DNA of 64,000 bases from Psychroflexus sediminis (GTDB lineage Bacteria > Bacteroidota > Bacteroidia > Flavobacteriales > Flavobacteriaceae), in assembly GCF_900099815.1 (NCBI RefSeq), contig NZ_FNCW01000002.1, positions 124,001-188,000 on the forward strand, given 5' to 3'. Made by a program: the position numbers and the translations under genes. Of this stretch, positions 1-9,399 are shown one piece after another. The notes below the pieces were generated by a model. The model was not told where the DNA came from. It saw only the letters and a list, made by a program, of their open reading frames with translations, and made no database searches. Numbering within the stretch: position 1 is the first letter of the stretch; each line of letters begins with the position of its first letter.

Positions 1-945
1 AGAACAACCATTATTATAGGAGACTCTCCCAAGAGCCAGCAGTTAAAATCTTTCTTTGATGATAACCCTGAATACGGCTATCAATGTCAGAAGCTTTTTA
101 AAATCAGATCCAATTCCAATATTGAAAGCATACATAAGTTCGTTTTGGAAAATGAAGTCGATGAGATTTACTGTTCGATGGCAAAGCTCACTAATGAACA
201 GATCAATTCTATAATAAAATTTGCGGATAACAATCTGAAAGTTCTCAAGTTTTTACCGGATAACAAAGATGTGTATTCGAGAAAATTGAACTATGAGTAT
301 TATGGTTATCTGCCGATACTCTCACTTAGGAAAATTCCGATAGATATACCTGTGAATAGATTTTTAAAACGGTTTTTTGATATCCTCTTAAGCTTAGGGG
401 TGATCGTTTTTATCTTATCATGGCTAACCCCTTTGATAGCGATTTGTATAAAAATCGAAAGCAAAGGAGCCGTATTTTTTAAGCAAAAGCGCAATGGACT
501 GGATTACGAGGAATTTTACTGCTATAAATTCAGGTCGATGAAACCTAATCCGGAGGCCGATCTCCATCAGGCCAATAAAAACGATAAACGGATTACTAAA
601 ATCGGTAAATTTATGCGTAAAACGAGTATCGACGAATTGCCTCAGTTTTTTAATGTGTTTAAAGGGGATATGAGTGTGGTGGGACCAAGACCTCATATGG
701 TAAGCCATACGCATAACTTTGCAGAAAACGTAGACAAATTTATGGTGAGACATTTCATTAAACCGGGAATTACCGGTCTTGCTCAGGTTAGTGGTTACAG
801 GGGTGAAGTGGAAACCGATCAGGATATCATCAACAGGGTGAAATATGATATTTTTTACCTGGAAAACTGGTCCTTGCTCTTGGATATAAAGATTATTTTT
901 CAAACCGTTATGAATGCTGTTAAAGGCGAGAAAAAAGCGTACTAA
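1..945 (+). CDS. Polyprenyl glycosylphosphotransferase, 5'-truncated by the window edge
   Basis: The frame is open from base 1, so the gene starts outside the window. The visible 314 residues begin with a nucleotide-binding-like segment (TIIIGDSPKSQQL), followed by a membrane helix (DILLSLGVIVFILSWLTPL) and a bacterial sugar transferase domain with FFKQKRNG, the KFRSM motif, DELPQFFNVFKGDMSVVGPRP and PGITGLAQVSGYRG. Enzymes of this family move a sugar phosphate from a nucleotide sugar to undecaprenyl phosphate at the inner membrane, the first step of exopolysaccharide or O-antigen repeat synthesis. The stop overlaps the start of the next glycosyltransferase by one base, which fits an exopolysaccharide operon. 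Which sugar is transferred cannot be told. Confidence 0.93.
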   Translation, partial: RTTIIIGDSPKSQQLKSFFDDNPEYGYQCQKLFKIRSNSNIESIHKFVLENEVDEIYCSMAKLTNEQINSIIKFADNNLKVLKFLPDNKDVYSRKLNYEYYGYLPILSLRKIPIDIPVNRFLKRFFDILLSLGVIVFILSWLTPLIAICIKIESKGAVFFKQKRNGLDYEEFYCYKFRSMKPNPEADLHQANKNDKRITKIGKFMRKTSIDELPQFFNVFKGDMSVVGPRPHMVSHTHNFAENVDKFMVRHFIKPGITGLAQVSGYRGEVETDQDIINRVKYDIFYLENWSLLLDIKIIFQTVMNAVKGEKKAY

Positions 946-1697
946 TGTCAGATTTGGTCTCTATAATCACGCCCGTTTATAATGCTGAAAAATACATTAA
1001 AGAGACCTTAACATCAGTTAGAAACCAAACTCATGAACATTGGGAACATATTCTGGTCGACGATGGTTCATCGGACCAGTCGCTTAAACGCATAGAAGAA
1101 TTTTCGAAAACAGAGCCCAGAATCAGATTAATCAAATTGCCTGAAAATAGCGGTCCTGCAGTCGCCAGAAATAAGGCTATAAGCCTGGCTAAAGGAAGAT
1201 ACCTCGCTTTTTTGGATGCCGATGATATTTGGTTCGACTTTCACCTGAAGGACTCTTTAAAGGTCATGAAAACAAAAGACTATGCTTTTGTTTTTGCTTC
1301 CTATAAAAGATCTGACGAAGATTTAAATTTTGTATACCCAGATTTTGAAGTTCCCTCAAAAGTGTCCTATACCGATATTTTAAAGTCAAATTCCATAAGC
1401 TGTCTCACGGCTGTAGTTGATATTCATAAATTGGGTAAAAAAGAAATGCCTCTTATACGTAAGCGTCAGGACATGGGGCTATGGTTGAAATACCTCAAGG
1501 AAACACAATATGCTCACGGTATAAAACAACCTCATGCCATCTACAGAATACGAGAAAATTCGCTTTCGAGAAATAAATTCAACCTTATAAAATACCAGTG
1601 GGAATTTTATAGGAAGGTCGAGAATATCAATGCTTTAAGGTCTTTATACTATATAACACTGTGGACATATTTAGGGTATAAAAAATATAAAAAATAA
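945..1697 (+). CDS. Family 2 glycosyltransferase
   Basis: This 250-residue GT-A fold protein has the N-terminal SIITPVYNAEKYIKETLTSV nucleotide-sugar site, ILVDDGSSD, ARNKAI and the metal-binding LDADDIW motif, all typical of GT2 enzymes. No membrane helix is visible, so it is probably cytosolic or peripheral. Its ATG overlaps the stop of the sugar-phosphate transferase (TAATG), so the two are probably co-translated and it likely adds a later sugar to the undecaprenyl-linked repeat unit. No specific donor or acceptor can be assigned. It is the last gene of the polysaccharide operon: a new gene with its own leader follows after 64 bases. Confidence 0.92.
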   Translation: MSDLVSIITPVYNAEKYIKETLTSVRNQTHEHWEHILVDDGSSDQSLKRIEEFSKTEPRIRLIKLPENSGPAVARNKAISLAKGRYLAFLDADDIWFDFHLKDSLKVMKTKDYAFVFASYKRSDEDLNFVYPDFEVPSKVSYTDILKSNSISCLTAVVDIHKLGKKEMPLIRKRQDMGLWLKYLKETQYAHGIKQPHAIYRIRENSLSRNKFNLIKYQWEFYRKVENINALRSLYYITLWTYLGYKKYKK

Positions 1698-1761
1698 GCT
1701 TCTTAATTACTTCTTAATTTCTCAAATTAGATATATATTGCTAGCCTTCCAATCTGAGTAA

Positions 1762-4155
1762 ATGAAGTCACTTTATATCATTATAATCTGTTTTATTTTT
1801 AGCCTGTCCTCATATGGATATCATCCTGAAATAGATAGCTTAAAAGCCGAGTTAAAAACTACAAAAGTTGATACGATCCGGGTTCGCCTTCTCAATGAAA
1901 TCGCTTTTGAATTTATAGACGTAAGCTATGACAGCATATTACCTTATGCTCAAAAAGCGCTTAATTTATCTAATAAAATAAAATTTCCCAAAGGGAAAGG
2001 CATAGCCCTAAAAAACCAATCCATCTACTACTTCTATGCAGGCGACCAGACTGAAAGCAGAGAAAAAATGGAAGAAGCTATTCTCATTTTTAAGAAAATA
2101 CAGTCTGATCTTTTAGTGGCCAAAGCTTATCAAAGCTATGGCGTATTGCTCAAAAGTTATGGAGCTACCGATAAGGCTATAGAAAAATACCAACGGGCAA
2201 TACATTATTTCAGAAAAATTAAAAATGAAACCGGGACAGCAGATAACCTTATAAACCTGGGCAATGTATACCAGAACCAGGGTGATTTTGACAAGGCTTT
2301 GCAGGTATTTTCAGAAGCGAGAGGAATCAATGAAAATCTTAAAGACCTTCGCATAAAAGCCAGTATTCTTTCCGGAGAAGGACTTATTGCGGAAAAAAAA
2401 GGAGAGTTCGATAGAGCTGTTAAAAAACTATCTGAAAGTCTTGAACTCTTCAAAGAACTGGAGGTTCCCAGAATGGTACTTGGGATGTATAACAACCTGG
2501 CCAACATTGCCAGAAAACAAGGAAATTACTTAAAGTCTATTGAATATTTCGAAAACGCCTTGATCACTGCCGAGGATATAAATAATCCAAGATTGCAAGG
2601 TATAATCCTAAATAATTTGGCTAATTCTTATTTGGATATCAACGACGACGATAAAGCAGCTTCTTTATACAGACAGGCAATTGATTTAATAAAAGGCATA
2701 GATAAATCTACTTACGCAAGCTTATTGTCCAATTTGGCGATTATCCAAACCAATAAAAAGCAGTATGATAAAGCCCTGAAATCATTGGACTCAGCACTTA
2801 CTATTTATCGGGATCAGGGCAATAAAATTTATGTTGCCAATACCTTATCTAATATAGCAAACAATCACCTCAAACTGGAAAATATTTCAGAAGCCAAGAA
2901 CTTTTATAAAGAAGCCAAACTTATAGCCGAAGAAATGGATGATAAATATACCTGTACATCCATTTATAACGGTTTAGGAGAAGTTTGTCTGAAAGAAAAA
3001 AAATTAGACTCAGCCTATTTCTATGCTAAAAAAGCATATGCTATTTCCAAAGAAATAGAAGCTTTACCTGAAGAATATGCTGCTTCGGAATTGCTCTATA
3101 ACATTTCAAAATCTAAAGGGGATGCTTCTGAAGCCCTGAAACATATTGAAATATTTACAAAGCTTAAGGACAGTCTCTTCGATGAAGAAAAAAGCAAAGC
3201 TCTAGGCAAACTTGAAGCAGAATTAGGCTTCAAAAGTCTTAAAGAGCAAATGGAACTGGAAAAAGAAAAACAAAATTTAGAAAATGAGTTTAAGGTTGGT
3301 CAAAGGGAAAATTTTATCATTGGACTTAGCATTTCCTCTATTGCTTTAATTCTCGTCGTTATTTTATTACTTTATATTAAGAAGAATAAATCCAGAACAA
3401 ATCATTTGCTCAATCTTAAAAACAAAGAGATTGAAACACAAAACATTAAACTAAGGGAATCCAATCTTCAAAAAAATAAGCTCTTTTCAATCATTTCTCA
3501 TGATTTAAGAAGTCCGGTGAATAGCTTAAGTCAGATTTTCGACATGTATGTATCTGGACAAGTTTCTGAAGAAGAATTCAAAGAATGGGTGCCGGAAATC
3601 AATAAAAACATAACTTCTACACGGCTCTTAATAGACAATCTCCTGAAATGGGCCAGTGAATCTCTTCATGAATCTCAGGTGAACAAAACAGAATTTTTTG
3701 TTCGCGAAGAGATAGAAAATATGGAAGACTTTTTTAACTCAGCTTTAAAAGAGAAAAATCTGATTTTGAATAATAAAGTTTCAAAACAGTTTACAATGTA
3801 TATGGATGCTAACGCCTTTAAACTGGTGATTAGAAATATTATTTCCAATGCGATCAAATTCTGTAATTCCGGCGATGAAATTTCGATTTCAGCAACTACA
3901 CAGGATGATTTTAACAGGATTTGTATTCAGGATACTGGAGTGGGCATGGACCAGGATAAAGCACGGATGTTGTTTACGAACTCATCGATTATCTCATCTA
4001 TTGGCACTCAAAATGAAGATGGGAAAGGCATAGGCACCATGCTTTGTAGAACATATGTTGAAGAAAATGGTGGACTCATCTGGGTGGATTATTCCGAAGA
4101 AAACAGCGGCACCAGAATTTGTTTCGAAGTTCCGGTAAAAAGCGACTTTATTTAG
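1762..4155 (+). CDS. Tetratricopeptide sensor histidine kinase
   Basis: This 797-residue protein has a signal peptide (MKSLYIIIICFIFSLSSYGY), then about ten TPR-like helical repeats to about residue 470 (for example AKAYQSYGVLLKSYGATDKA and NLINLGNVYQNQGDFDKAL), a coiled linker, one membrane helix near 515-538 and a cytoplasmic kinase. The HisKA motif ISHDLRSPVN puts the phospho-accepting His near residue 580. The ATPase domain shows NIISNAIKFCNSG (N box), DTGVGMD (G1) and GKGIGTMLC (G2). It is a periplasmic TPR sensor kinase of a type common in Bacteroidota. No response regulator lies beside it, so partner and signal are unknown. Confidence 0.93.
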   Translation: MKSLYIIIICFIFSLSSYGYHPEIDSLKAELKTTKVDTIRVRLLNEIAFEFIDVSYDSILPYAQKALNLSNKIKFPKGKGIALKNQSIYYFYAGDQTESREKMEEAILIFKKIQSDLLVAKAYQSYGVLLKSYGATDKAIEKYQRAIHYFRKIKNETGTADNLINLGNVYQNQGDFDKALQVFSEARGINENLKDLRIKASILSGEGLIAEKKGEFDRAVKKLSESLELFKELEVPRMVLGMYNNLANIARKQGNYLKSIEYFENALITAEDINNPRLQGIILNNLANSYLDINDDDKAASLYRQAIDLIKGIDKSTYASLLSNLAIIQTNKKQYDKALKSLDSALTIYRDQGNKIYVANTLSNIANNHLKLENISEAKNFYKEAKLIAEEMDDKYTCTSIYNGLGEVCLKEKKLDSAYFYAKKAYAISKEIEALPEEYAASELLYNISKSKGDASEALKHIEIFTKLKDSLFDEEKSKALGKLEAELGFKSLKEQMELEKEKQNLENEFKVGQRENFIIGLSISSIALILVVILLLYIKKNKSRTNHLLNLKNKEIETQNIKLRESNLQKNKLFSIISHDLRSPVNSLSQIFDMYVSGQVSEEEFKEWVPEINKNITSTRLLIDNLLKWASESLHESQVNKTEFFVREEIENMEDFFNSALKEKNLILNNKVSKQFTMYMDANAFKLVIRNIISNAIKFCNSGDEISISATTQDDFNRICIQDTGVGMDQDKARMLFTNSSIISSIGTQNEDGKGIGTMLCRTYVEENGGLIWVDYSEENSGTRICFEVPVKSDFI

Positions 4156-4179
4156 CTTTTAGCATTAATTTATAGGCTA

Positions 4180-4214
4180 TTTGAAAATTTCAAGAGTTTC
4201 ATTTCTTAAATTTG
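4180..4214 (+). promoter_or_regulatory. Predicted Bacteroidota promoter of pncBA
   Basis: TTTG at 4180-4183 and TAAATTTG at 4207-4214 are separated by 23 bases, matching the Bacteroidota consensus TTTG, about 17-23 bases, TAnnTTTG. Transcription would begin near 4220, which favours ATG 4231 over TTG 4225 as the pncB start. Confidence 0.55.
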
Positions 4215-4230
4215 ATGAAACTCCTTGAAA

Positions 4231-5643
4231 ATGCATGATTTCACAGCAACTTACACCGATTTATATCAAATCAATATGGCTCAGGTTTACTTTCAGCAAG
4301 GTAAACATGAGCATAAGGCCGTTTTTGATTACTTTTTCAGAAAACTCCCTTTTGAAGGAGGATATGCTGTTTTTGCGGGTTTAGAGACCTTACTGGAGGT
4401 TTTAGAAGATTTTAAATTCTCGGATGATGATTTAGAGTTCCTAAAAGACCAGGGATTAGACTCTGAATTCCTGAACTATCTCAAGGGCTTTAGATTTGAA
4501 GGTAATATCATCAGTGCTACAGAAGGAGATATTGTTTTCCCCACCCGACCCGTCTTACAAGTTGAAGCCAATATGGTCGAAGCTCAATTGATAGAAACCA
4601 TTTTACTCAATATTCTCAATTTCCAGACCCTGGTGGCGACTAAAGCAAGCCGCATCAGAAAATCTGCCGGAGAGCAAATGCTCATCGATTTTGGAATGCG
4701 GCGCGCGCAAAGTACCGGGGCCTATCATGCCAGCAGAGCAGCTTTTATTGGCGGCTTTGAAGCGACCAGTAATGTGGTTGCGGGTAAAGATTTTAACATC
4801 CCGATTTCGGGAACCATGGCCCACTCTTTTGTTCAAAGTTATGATGACGAGCTTACTGCATTTCGGGATTTTGCAAATAGCCACCCAGAAAATACGATCT
4901 TGCTCATAGATACTTACGACACGCTTAAAATTGGTTTGCCCAACGCAATTACCGTAGGCAAAGAAATGAAATCGCGAGGTGAAGAATTAAAAGGGGTTCG
5001 TTTGGATAGCGGCGATTTGTCTTATCTCGCCAAAAAATGTAGAAAAGCTTTTGATGAAGCTGGATTGGAGCACGTGAAAATCGCTGCTTCCAATCAATTA
5101 GACGAATATGTCATTAGGAGCTTGAAAGAGCAAAAGGGGCCGATAGATGTTTTTGGTGTGGGTACTAATCTGGTTATTGGTGATCCCGATGCGGCTCTGG
5201 ATGGGGTTTATAAACTGGCTTTTGCGAATGATAAGCCGCGGATTAAACTTTCAGAAAACCTGGCCAAACTTACCCTGCCCCACAAAAAGCAAGTCTATAG
5301 ACTAAGAAATTCTGAAGGTAAACTAACCGGTGCTGACGCTGTCACTTTAAGAGATGAAACAGATATCAAACATATGAATCACCCGTTTGATGTTTCAAAA
5401 TCCCTGAGTTTCAAGAATTGCAATGAAGAAGCTTTATTGCATTATGTGATGAAAGATGGAATACGAACAGAGCCTCCTAAAAGATTAGAAGATATCAAAG
5501 TTTATTCGAGAAAGCGGCTTGCTGAATTTTCAGAAGAATTTCAGCGTTTCGAAAACCCACACCTCTATAAAATTGGAATTTCAGATCAACTGCTTAAAGA
5601 ACGAGAGGCACTGAGAAATCATTACAAAAATAAAGACGCATGA
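4231..5643 (+). CDS. pncB: Nicotinate phosphoribosyltransferase
   Basis: The enzyme converts nicotinate and PRPP (with ATP) to nicotinate mononucleotide in NAD salvage. Family features include the N-terminal TDLYQINMAQVY, DYFFRKLPFEGGYAVFAGLE, IDFGMRRAQS, the phospho-accepting His region GTMAHSF, and the phosphate-binding VRLDSGDL and FGVGTNLV. At about 470 residues it has the usual length. I start it at ATG 4231; an in-frame TTG at 4225 would add two residues but lies very close to the predicted transcription start. Its stop overlaps the start of the nicotinamidase gene by four bases, so the two consecutive steps of nicotinamide salvage are translationally coupled. Confidence 0.96.
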   Translation: MHDFTATYTDLYQINMAQVYFQQGKHEHKAVFDYFFRKLPFEGGYAVFAGLETLLEVLEDFKFSDDDLEFLKDQGLDSEFLNYLKGFRFEGNIISATEGDIVFPTRPVLQVEANMVEAQLIETILLNILNFQTLVATKASRIRKSAGEQMLIDFGMRRAQSTGAYHASRAAFIGGFEATSNVVAGKDFNIPISGTMAHSFVQSYDDELTAFRDFANSHPENTILLIDTYDTLKIGLPNAITVGKEMKSRGEELKGVRLDSGDLSYLAKKCRKAFDEAGLEHVKIAASNQLDEYVIRSLKEQKGPIDVFGVGTNLVIGDPDAALDGVYKLAFANDKPRIKLSENLAKLTLPHKKQVYRLRNSEGKLTGADAVTLRDETDIKHMNHPFDVSKSLSFKNCNEEALLHYVMKDGIRTEPPKRLEDIKVYSRKRLAEFSEEFQRFENPHLYKIGISDQLLKEREALRNHYKNKDA

Positions 5644-6230
5644 AAACCTTACTCATCGTAGACGCCCAACTCGATTTTATGCCCGGTGGCGGCTTGCCCG
5701 TGGAAAACGGAGATCAAATCATATCTCACATCAACTTGATTCAGTCTCAGTACGACCTGGTGTTAGCCACACAAGACTGGCATCTACAGCATCATATGAG
5801 TTTTGCCTCCAATCACGATAATTTCAAGCCATTTCAGGACAAAGAAATCGATGGTTACCAGCAAACTCTATGGCCAGACCACTGTGTACAAGGCACTGAA
5901 GGCTCAGAATTTCACCCCAACATGCGGACCAATTGCTTAGAAGCCATTTTCAGAAAAGGTACCGATCCCAACATCGATAGTTATAGTGCTTTTTACGACA
6001 ACCATCATAAAAAATCTACCGGACTTGCGGGCTATCTTAGAGATAAAGGCTGCGAAAGCTTAGACATCTGTGGACTTGCGGGCGATATTTGTGTGTATTT
6101 CACCATCAAAGATGCGCTCAAAGAAGGTTTTGAAGTGAGAGTTATGGAAAAAGCAACCAAATCTTTAGACCAGGATAGGTTTAATCAGCAGAAAGAAGAA
6201 CTAAAAGCAGAAGGGGTTGTATTTGTTTGA
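5640..6230 (+). CDS. pncA: Nicotinamidase
   Basis: This 196-residue isochorismatase-fold hydrolase deamidates nicotinamide to nicotinate, the substrate of the preceding gene. The catalytic triad is visible as Asp8 (IVDAQLDF), Lys106 (FRKGTDP) and Cys151 (AGDICVYFT). The metal ligands are Asp46 and His48 (TQDWH) and His81 (WPDHCVQGT). Length and motifs fit bacterial PncA. The ATG lies inside the pncB stop region (ATGA at 5640-5643), giving tight coupling. No terminator is evident after it; the next 544 bases are repeat-rich non-coding DNA. Confidence 0.96.
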   Translation: MKTLLIVDAQLDFMPGGGLPVENGDQIISHINLIQSQYDLVLATQDWHLQHHMSFASNHDNFKPFQDKEIDGYQQTLWPDHCVQGTEGSEFHPNMRTNCLEAIFRKGTDPNIDSYSAFYDNHHKKSTGLAGYLRDKGCESLDICGLAGDICVYFTIKDALKEGFEVRVMEKATKSLDQDRFNQQKEELKAEGVVFV

Positions 6231-6341
6231 TTTTTATTAAAGTCAGTGTAGGGTGATTGCTTAGGGTTTTTTCAGGTGATAAATCAACCTCAAATTTAAA
6301 ACCCAGATTAGCACAAATTATCAGATAGCGGCAGTGATTGT

Positions 6342-6470
6342 TTCTTTTGAATTTGCCGCTGCTAAATGTAAAGGCTGCCGATATCCAGCTTCATACTTGT
6401 TTTTCACTTTATGTAGCGCCCGAAGTTTAAGGTTTCGCCTGAAGCCGGCGTGAAGTTTAGGTGTAAGGGG
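6342..6470. repeat. Degenerate dispersed intergenic repeat, copy 1
   Basis: This non-coding block resembles 27970-28087. Shared blocks include a TTTGA..TTTGCC.CTGC segment, an ATGTrGCG segment and CTGAAGyCGGCGTG near the 3' end. No coding frame or transposase remnant is visible. It may be a decayed mobile or structured-RNA element that now survives only between genes. Confidence 0.4.
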
Positions 6471-6532
6471 ATGGGAATTAGAGTTTAGGATTTTTATTTT
6501 TTGTTTACCTCAGATATTTTAATTGTTGACCA

Positions 6533-6560
6533 GCCCGCCTGACTGACGCTAGTCGGGCAG
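6533..6560. repeat. GC-rich palindrome
   Basis: GCCCGCCTGACT and AGTCGGGCAGG face each other around a 6-base loop in otherwise AT-rich DNA. The motif TTGACCA occurs three times around it. It belongs with the other GCCTGCC/GGCAGG palindromes at 6709, 6745, 28248 and 38090. Confidence 0.6.
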
Positions 6561-6628
6561 GTTGACCAGTTGACCACTCTTTGTTCTATTTTCTTTTCTA
6601 CTTGTTTTTCATTTCAAATTTTTATTTT

Positions 6629-6705
6629 CGACTAACGACTAACGACTAACGACTAACGACTAACGACTAACGACTAACGACTAACGACTAACGACTAACG
6701 ACTCA
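6629..6705. repeat. Tandem array of a 7-base unit, CGACTAA
   Basis: Ten perfect copies of CGACTAA lie head to tail from 6629 to 6698, followed by an altered eleventh copy (CGACTCA). There are no spacers, so this is not CRISPR. The unit length would make the array prone to slippage. No gene overlaps it. Confidence 0.95.
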
Positions 6706-6708
6706 CGA

Positions 6709-6773
6709 CCTGCCTTTGCCAAGGAAACGCAGGCAGGCTCACCACCTGCCTTTGCCAGGGAAACGCAGGCAGG
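6709..6773. repeat. Two direct copies of a palindromic element
   Basis: A 29-base hairpin sequence (CCTGCCTTTGCC, then AAGG or AGGG, then AAACGCAGGCAGG) occurs at 6709-6737 and 6745-6773, a 36-base period, with one base difference. The CCTGCC/GGCAGG arms can pair. The second copy ends directly before the stop codon of the helicase gene on the minus strand, so it could act as its transcript end. Confidence 0.8.
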
Positions 6774-6774
6774 C

Positions 6775-9231
6775 TCATGACTTCTGCAATTTCTTGATCA
6801 TCTTTTGAATCCTGTCGCTGAGTTTTTCAGATGACAATTTTTCCCTAAGCCGGTCGGTGATGATAGGAAACGAAAAAGGAGTTGGTTTCTGACAGGATTT
6901 CCAGGTAATCTCCTGAGTGGCAATGCGCTCCAAAGCCTTTTGCAAACGCCCCTGCTCCAGAGAATGTTCAAAGGTTTCTGTAAAGGCTTGTTGATACAAT
7001 GGATTGTCAGGGTCAAAATCTTTAAAAACGTCGAAAATCAATTGGGAGCTGGATTGTAAATGTTTGTTTTTAATCAATTTGTTGGGGTAGCCCGTAAACA
7101 CCAGGCCGGCAATCACGGCAATATCTCTAAATTTCCGTCTGGCCATTTCGGTTGCGTTTAGACTTTTGGATAAATCATCCAAAAGATACTCTGCTGTAAA
7201 CAAATCATTATCCAGAACCGCCTGCATATCCACGGGCTGGTCAGACAACAGTTCAAACCCATAATCATTGAAGGCCAGTGAAAACGAAATCGGCGATAAC
7301 AAACTGATGCGATAAGCCAGCAAACTTCCCATGGCTTCGTGTACAAACCGACCTTCAAACGGATAGAAAATATGATGATAGCCATCCCGGGTCTTAAAGG
7401 TTTCAATCAAAAACTGATGAGGTTTTGGAACGATCGATTCTAAATTCTGGCGTTCAAAAATCGGTTCCAGTGCTTTCAGTTCCGGGCTCTTTCCTTCAGC
7501 ATCACTATTGTAAAGTTCCTCTCTCAAAAGTTCACTCATTTGAGACGTCAAGGTCAATCGGCCGCCCATCCAGCTCGGTACTTTGGACGTTTTGGACTTG
7601 GATTTTCTTACCAGTACTTGCATTTGCTTAATCCTGACCAATTCCAGATTCCGACCAGCAAAGGTGAACACATCCCCGGGTTTCAATTTGGATATAAACC
7701 ATTCTTCAATAGAACCAATAAAGCCGCCAGTCATGTATTTTACGCTCAGCACGGCATCACTCACAATCGTACCGATTTGCAGACGGTGCCGCATGGCAAT
7801 GCCTTTTCGGTTAACTTTATAGCGTCCATCGTCTTCAATGTCTACTTTTCTGTATTCATCGTAAGTTTGAAGTGCTTCCCCACCTTTAGTGATAAAATTG
7901 AGCGCCCAAACCCATTGATCTTCGCTCAGGGTCTGGAAACAAAAGGTCGATTGGATTTCTGGTAAAATGTCTTTGGGATAAAATCCATCAGATACCGCCA
8001 GAGTGGTCAGGTATTGAACCAATACATCAAAACTATTGAGGTAAGGCAACCTGTCTTCAACTACTTTGCTTTCTACTGCCTTTTGCAGGGCAGAAGCTTC
8101 AATCAACTCGATGGCGTGGGTGGGCAGGAAGTAAATCACACTGGTTTTCCCGGGCTGATGCCCACTTCTTCCGGCGCGTTGTAAGAAGCGTGCAACTCCT
8201 TTTGGGCCTCCAATCTGTATGATGGTTTCTACAGGCGCAAAGTCAACGCCCAGGTCCAAGCTGGAGGTGCAAACCACAGCTTTAAGGCTTTCATTTCTGA
8301 TGGCGCCTTCCACCCAAAGCCGGGTGTCTTTGTTGATACTGCCGTGATGCATGGCCAGTTCTCCGGCAAATTCCGGATGTTTTTCCAAAATCTTCTGGAA
8401 CCAAATTTCACATTGAGATCGGGTATTGGTAAACAATAGAGTGGTTTTGGAAGCCTTGATGATGGGTATGACGTCTTCCAGCAAATGCAAGCCCAGATGC
8501 CCGCGCCAGGGAAATTTATCCATGGTTTCAGGAATGATACTCTGGACATGGATATTCTTCTCCAAATCAGCTTTGATTAAAGTGGAATTATCCAATATTT
8601 TTGGGTTGACGCCCAGAAGTACCTCTCGGGCCTGTTCCAAATTACCAATCGTAGCAGAAATTCCCCAAATTCTTAAATCAGGATTGATGGTTTTAAACCT
8701 GGAAAGGGCCAATTCCATTTGCACGCCGCGCTTGGTGCCCAGCAATTCGTGCCACTCATCCACGACAATGGCCTGGCAATCTCTAAAGGTTTTAGGGTAG
8801 TCTTTGGAAGCCAGCAGCAGTTGCAGGCTTTCCGGAGTCGTGACCAAAAGATCCGGCATGTTGCGTTTTTGCCTGGCTCGTTCGTTTTGAGGTGTATCAC
8901 CCGTTCGAATACCAATTGTCATATCGAGATCCAGATCGGTGATGAGTTGCTCGGCGGCCTGTTGTATTTCAATAGAAAGGGCGCGAAGTGGTGTGATCCA
9001 AACCGCCTTCAGACTCGAAGTTTTACGTTTTTGCTGAGCCTTTAGCTTTAGGATGTCCAGAAAAATAGGCACCCAAAGGGCGTAGGTTTTTCCACTACCG
9101 GTCGGCGCATTTAATAAGCCATGTTTACCTTCAGCATAAGCCTGCCAGGTTTCGGTTTGGAACTCAAAGGGCGTCCAGCCTTTGGCAGCAAACCAGTTTG
9201 CAAATAGTGAAATATCTGGAGATTTCGACAT
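6775..9231 (-). CDS. Lhr-like DEXH-box DNA helicase, probably ligase-associated type
   Basis: This large superfamily 2 helicase of about 818 residues has Q-motif-like TPFEFQTETW, Walker A APTGSGKTYALW, motif Ia WITPLRALS, Walker B VVDEWHELLGT (DEWH), motif III SATIGN, motif IV LLFTNTRSQ, motif V SSLDLGVDFAPV and motif VI FLQRAGRSGHQPG, then a long Lhr-type C-terminal region. Length and architecture fit the helicase of the ligase-associated DNA repair clusters of Bacteroidota. The usual partners (ATP-dependent ligase, exonuclease, phosphoesterase) are not in this window. I chose the start MSKSPDISLF at 9231; in-frame ATGs at 9243 and 9261 would add only hydrophobic residues. Confidence 0.9.
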   Translation of the reverse strand: MSKSPDISLFANWFAAKGWTPFEFQTETWQAYAEGKHGLLNAPTGSGKTYALWVPIFLDILKLKAQQKRKTSSLKAVWITPLRALSIEIQQAAEQLITDLDLDMTIGIRTGDTPQNERARQKRNMPDLLVTTPESLQLLLASKDYPKTFRDCQAIVVDEWHELLGTKRGVQMELALSRFKTINPDLRIWGISATIGNLEQAREVLLGVNPKILDNSTLIKADLEKNIHVQSIIPETMDKFPWRGHLGLHLLEDVIPIIKASKTTLLFTNTRSQCEIWFQKILEKHPEFAGELAMHHGSINKDTRLWVEGAIRNESLKAVVCTSSLDLGVDFAPVETIIQIGGPKGVARFLQRAGRSGHQPGKTSVIYFLPTHAIELIEASALQKAVESKVVEDRLPYLNSFDVLVQYLTTLAVSDGFYPKDILPEIQSTFCFQTLSEDQWVWALNFITKGGEALQTYDEYRKVDIEDDGRYKVNRKGIAMRHRLQIGTIVSDAVLSVKYMTGGFIGSIEEWFISKLKPGDVFTFAGRNLELVRIKQMQVLVRKSKSKTSKVPSWMGGRLTLTSQMSELLREELYNSDAEGKSPELKALEPIFERQNLESIVPKPHQFLIETFKTRDGYHHIFYPFEGRFVHEAMGSLLAYRISLLSPISFSLAFNDYGFELLSDQPVDMQAVLDNDLFTAEYLLDDLSKSLNATEMARRKFRDIAVIAGLVFTGYPNKLIKNKHLQSSSQLIFDVFKDFDPDNPLYQQAFTETFEHSLEQGRLQKALERIATQEITWKSCQKPTPFSFPIITDRLREKLSSEKLSDRIQKMIKKLQKS

Positions 9232-9399
9232 ACTTACAAACATAAGTATATTTAAAATCAAGTTGTATCTCTGCCAGTATCAAAACGCCTCTTTAATCAG
9301 AGATAAGATTCAAACTCAGTTTCTTCCAGAAGGGGAGACTCCCGCTGAACAGGTTTTTAAAAATAAATTACCTTTACATTTATTTTAAACTTAACTCGC

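Noticed and set aside
6629-6705. CRISPR-like array
   Set aside because: The repeats are 7 bases long and directly abut with no spacers, and no cas genes are present.
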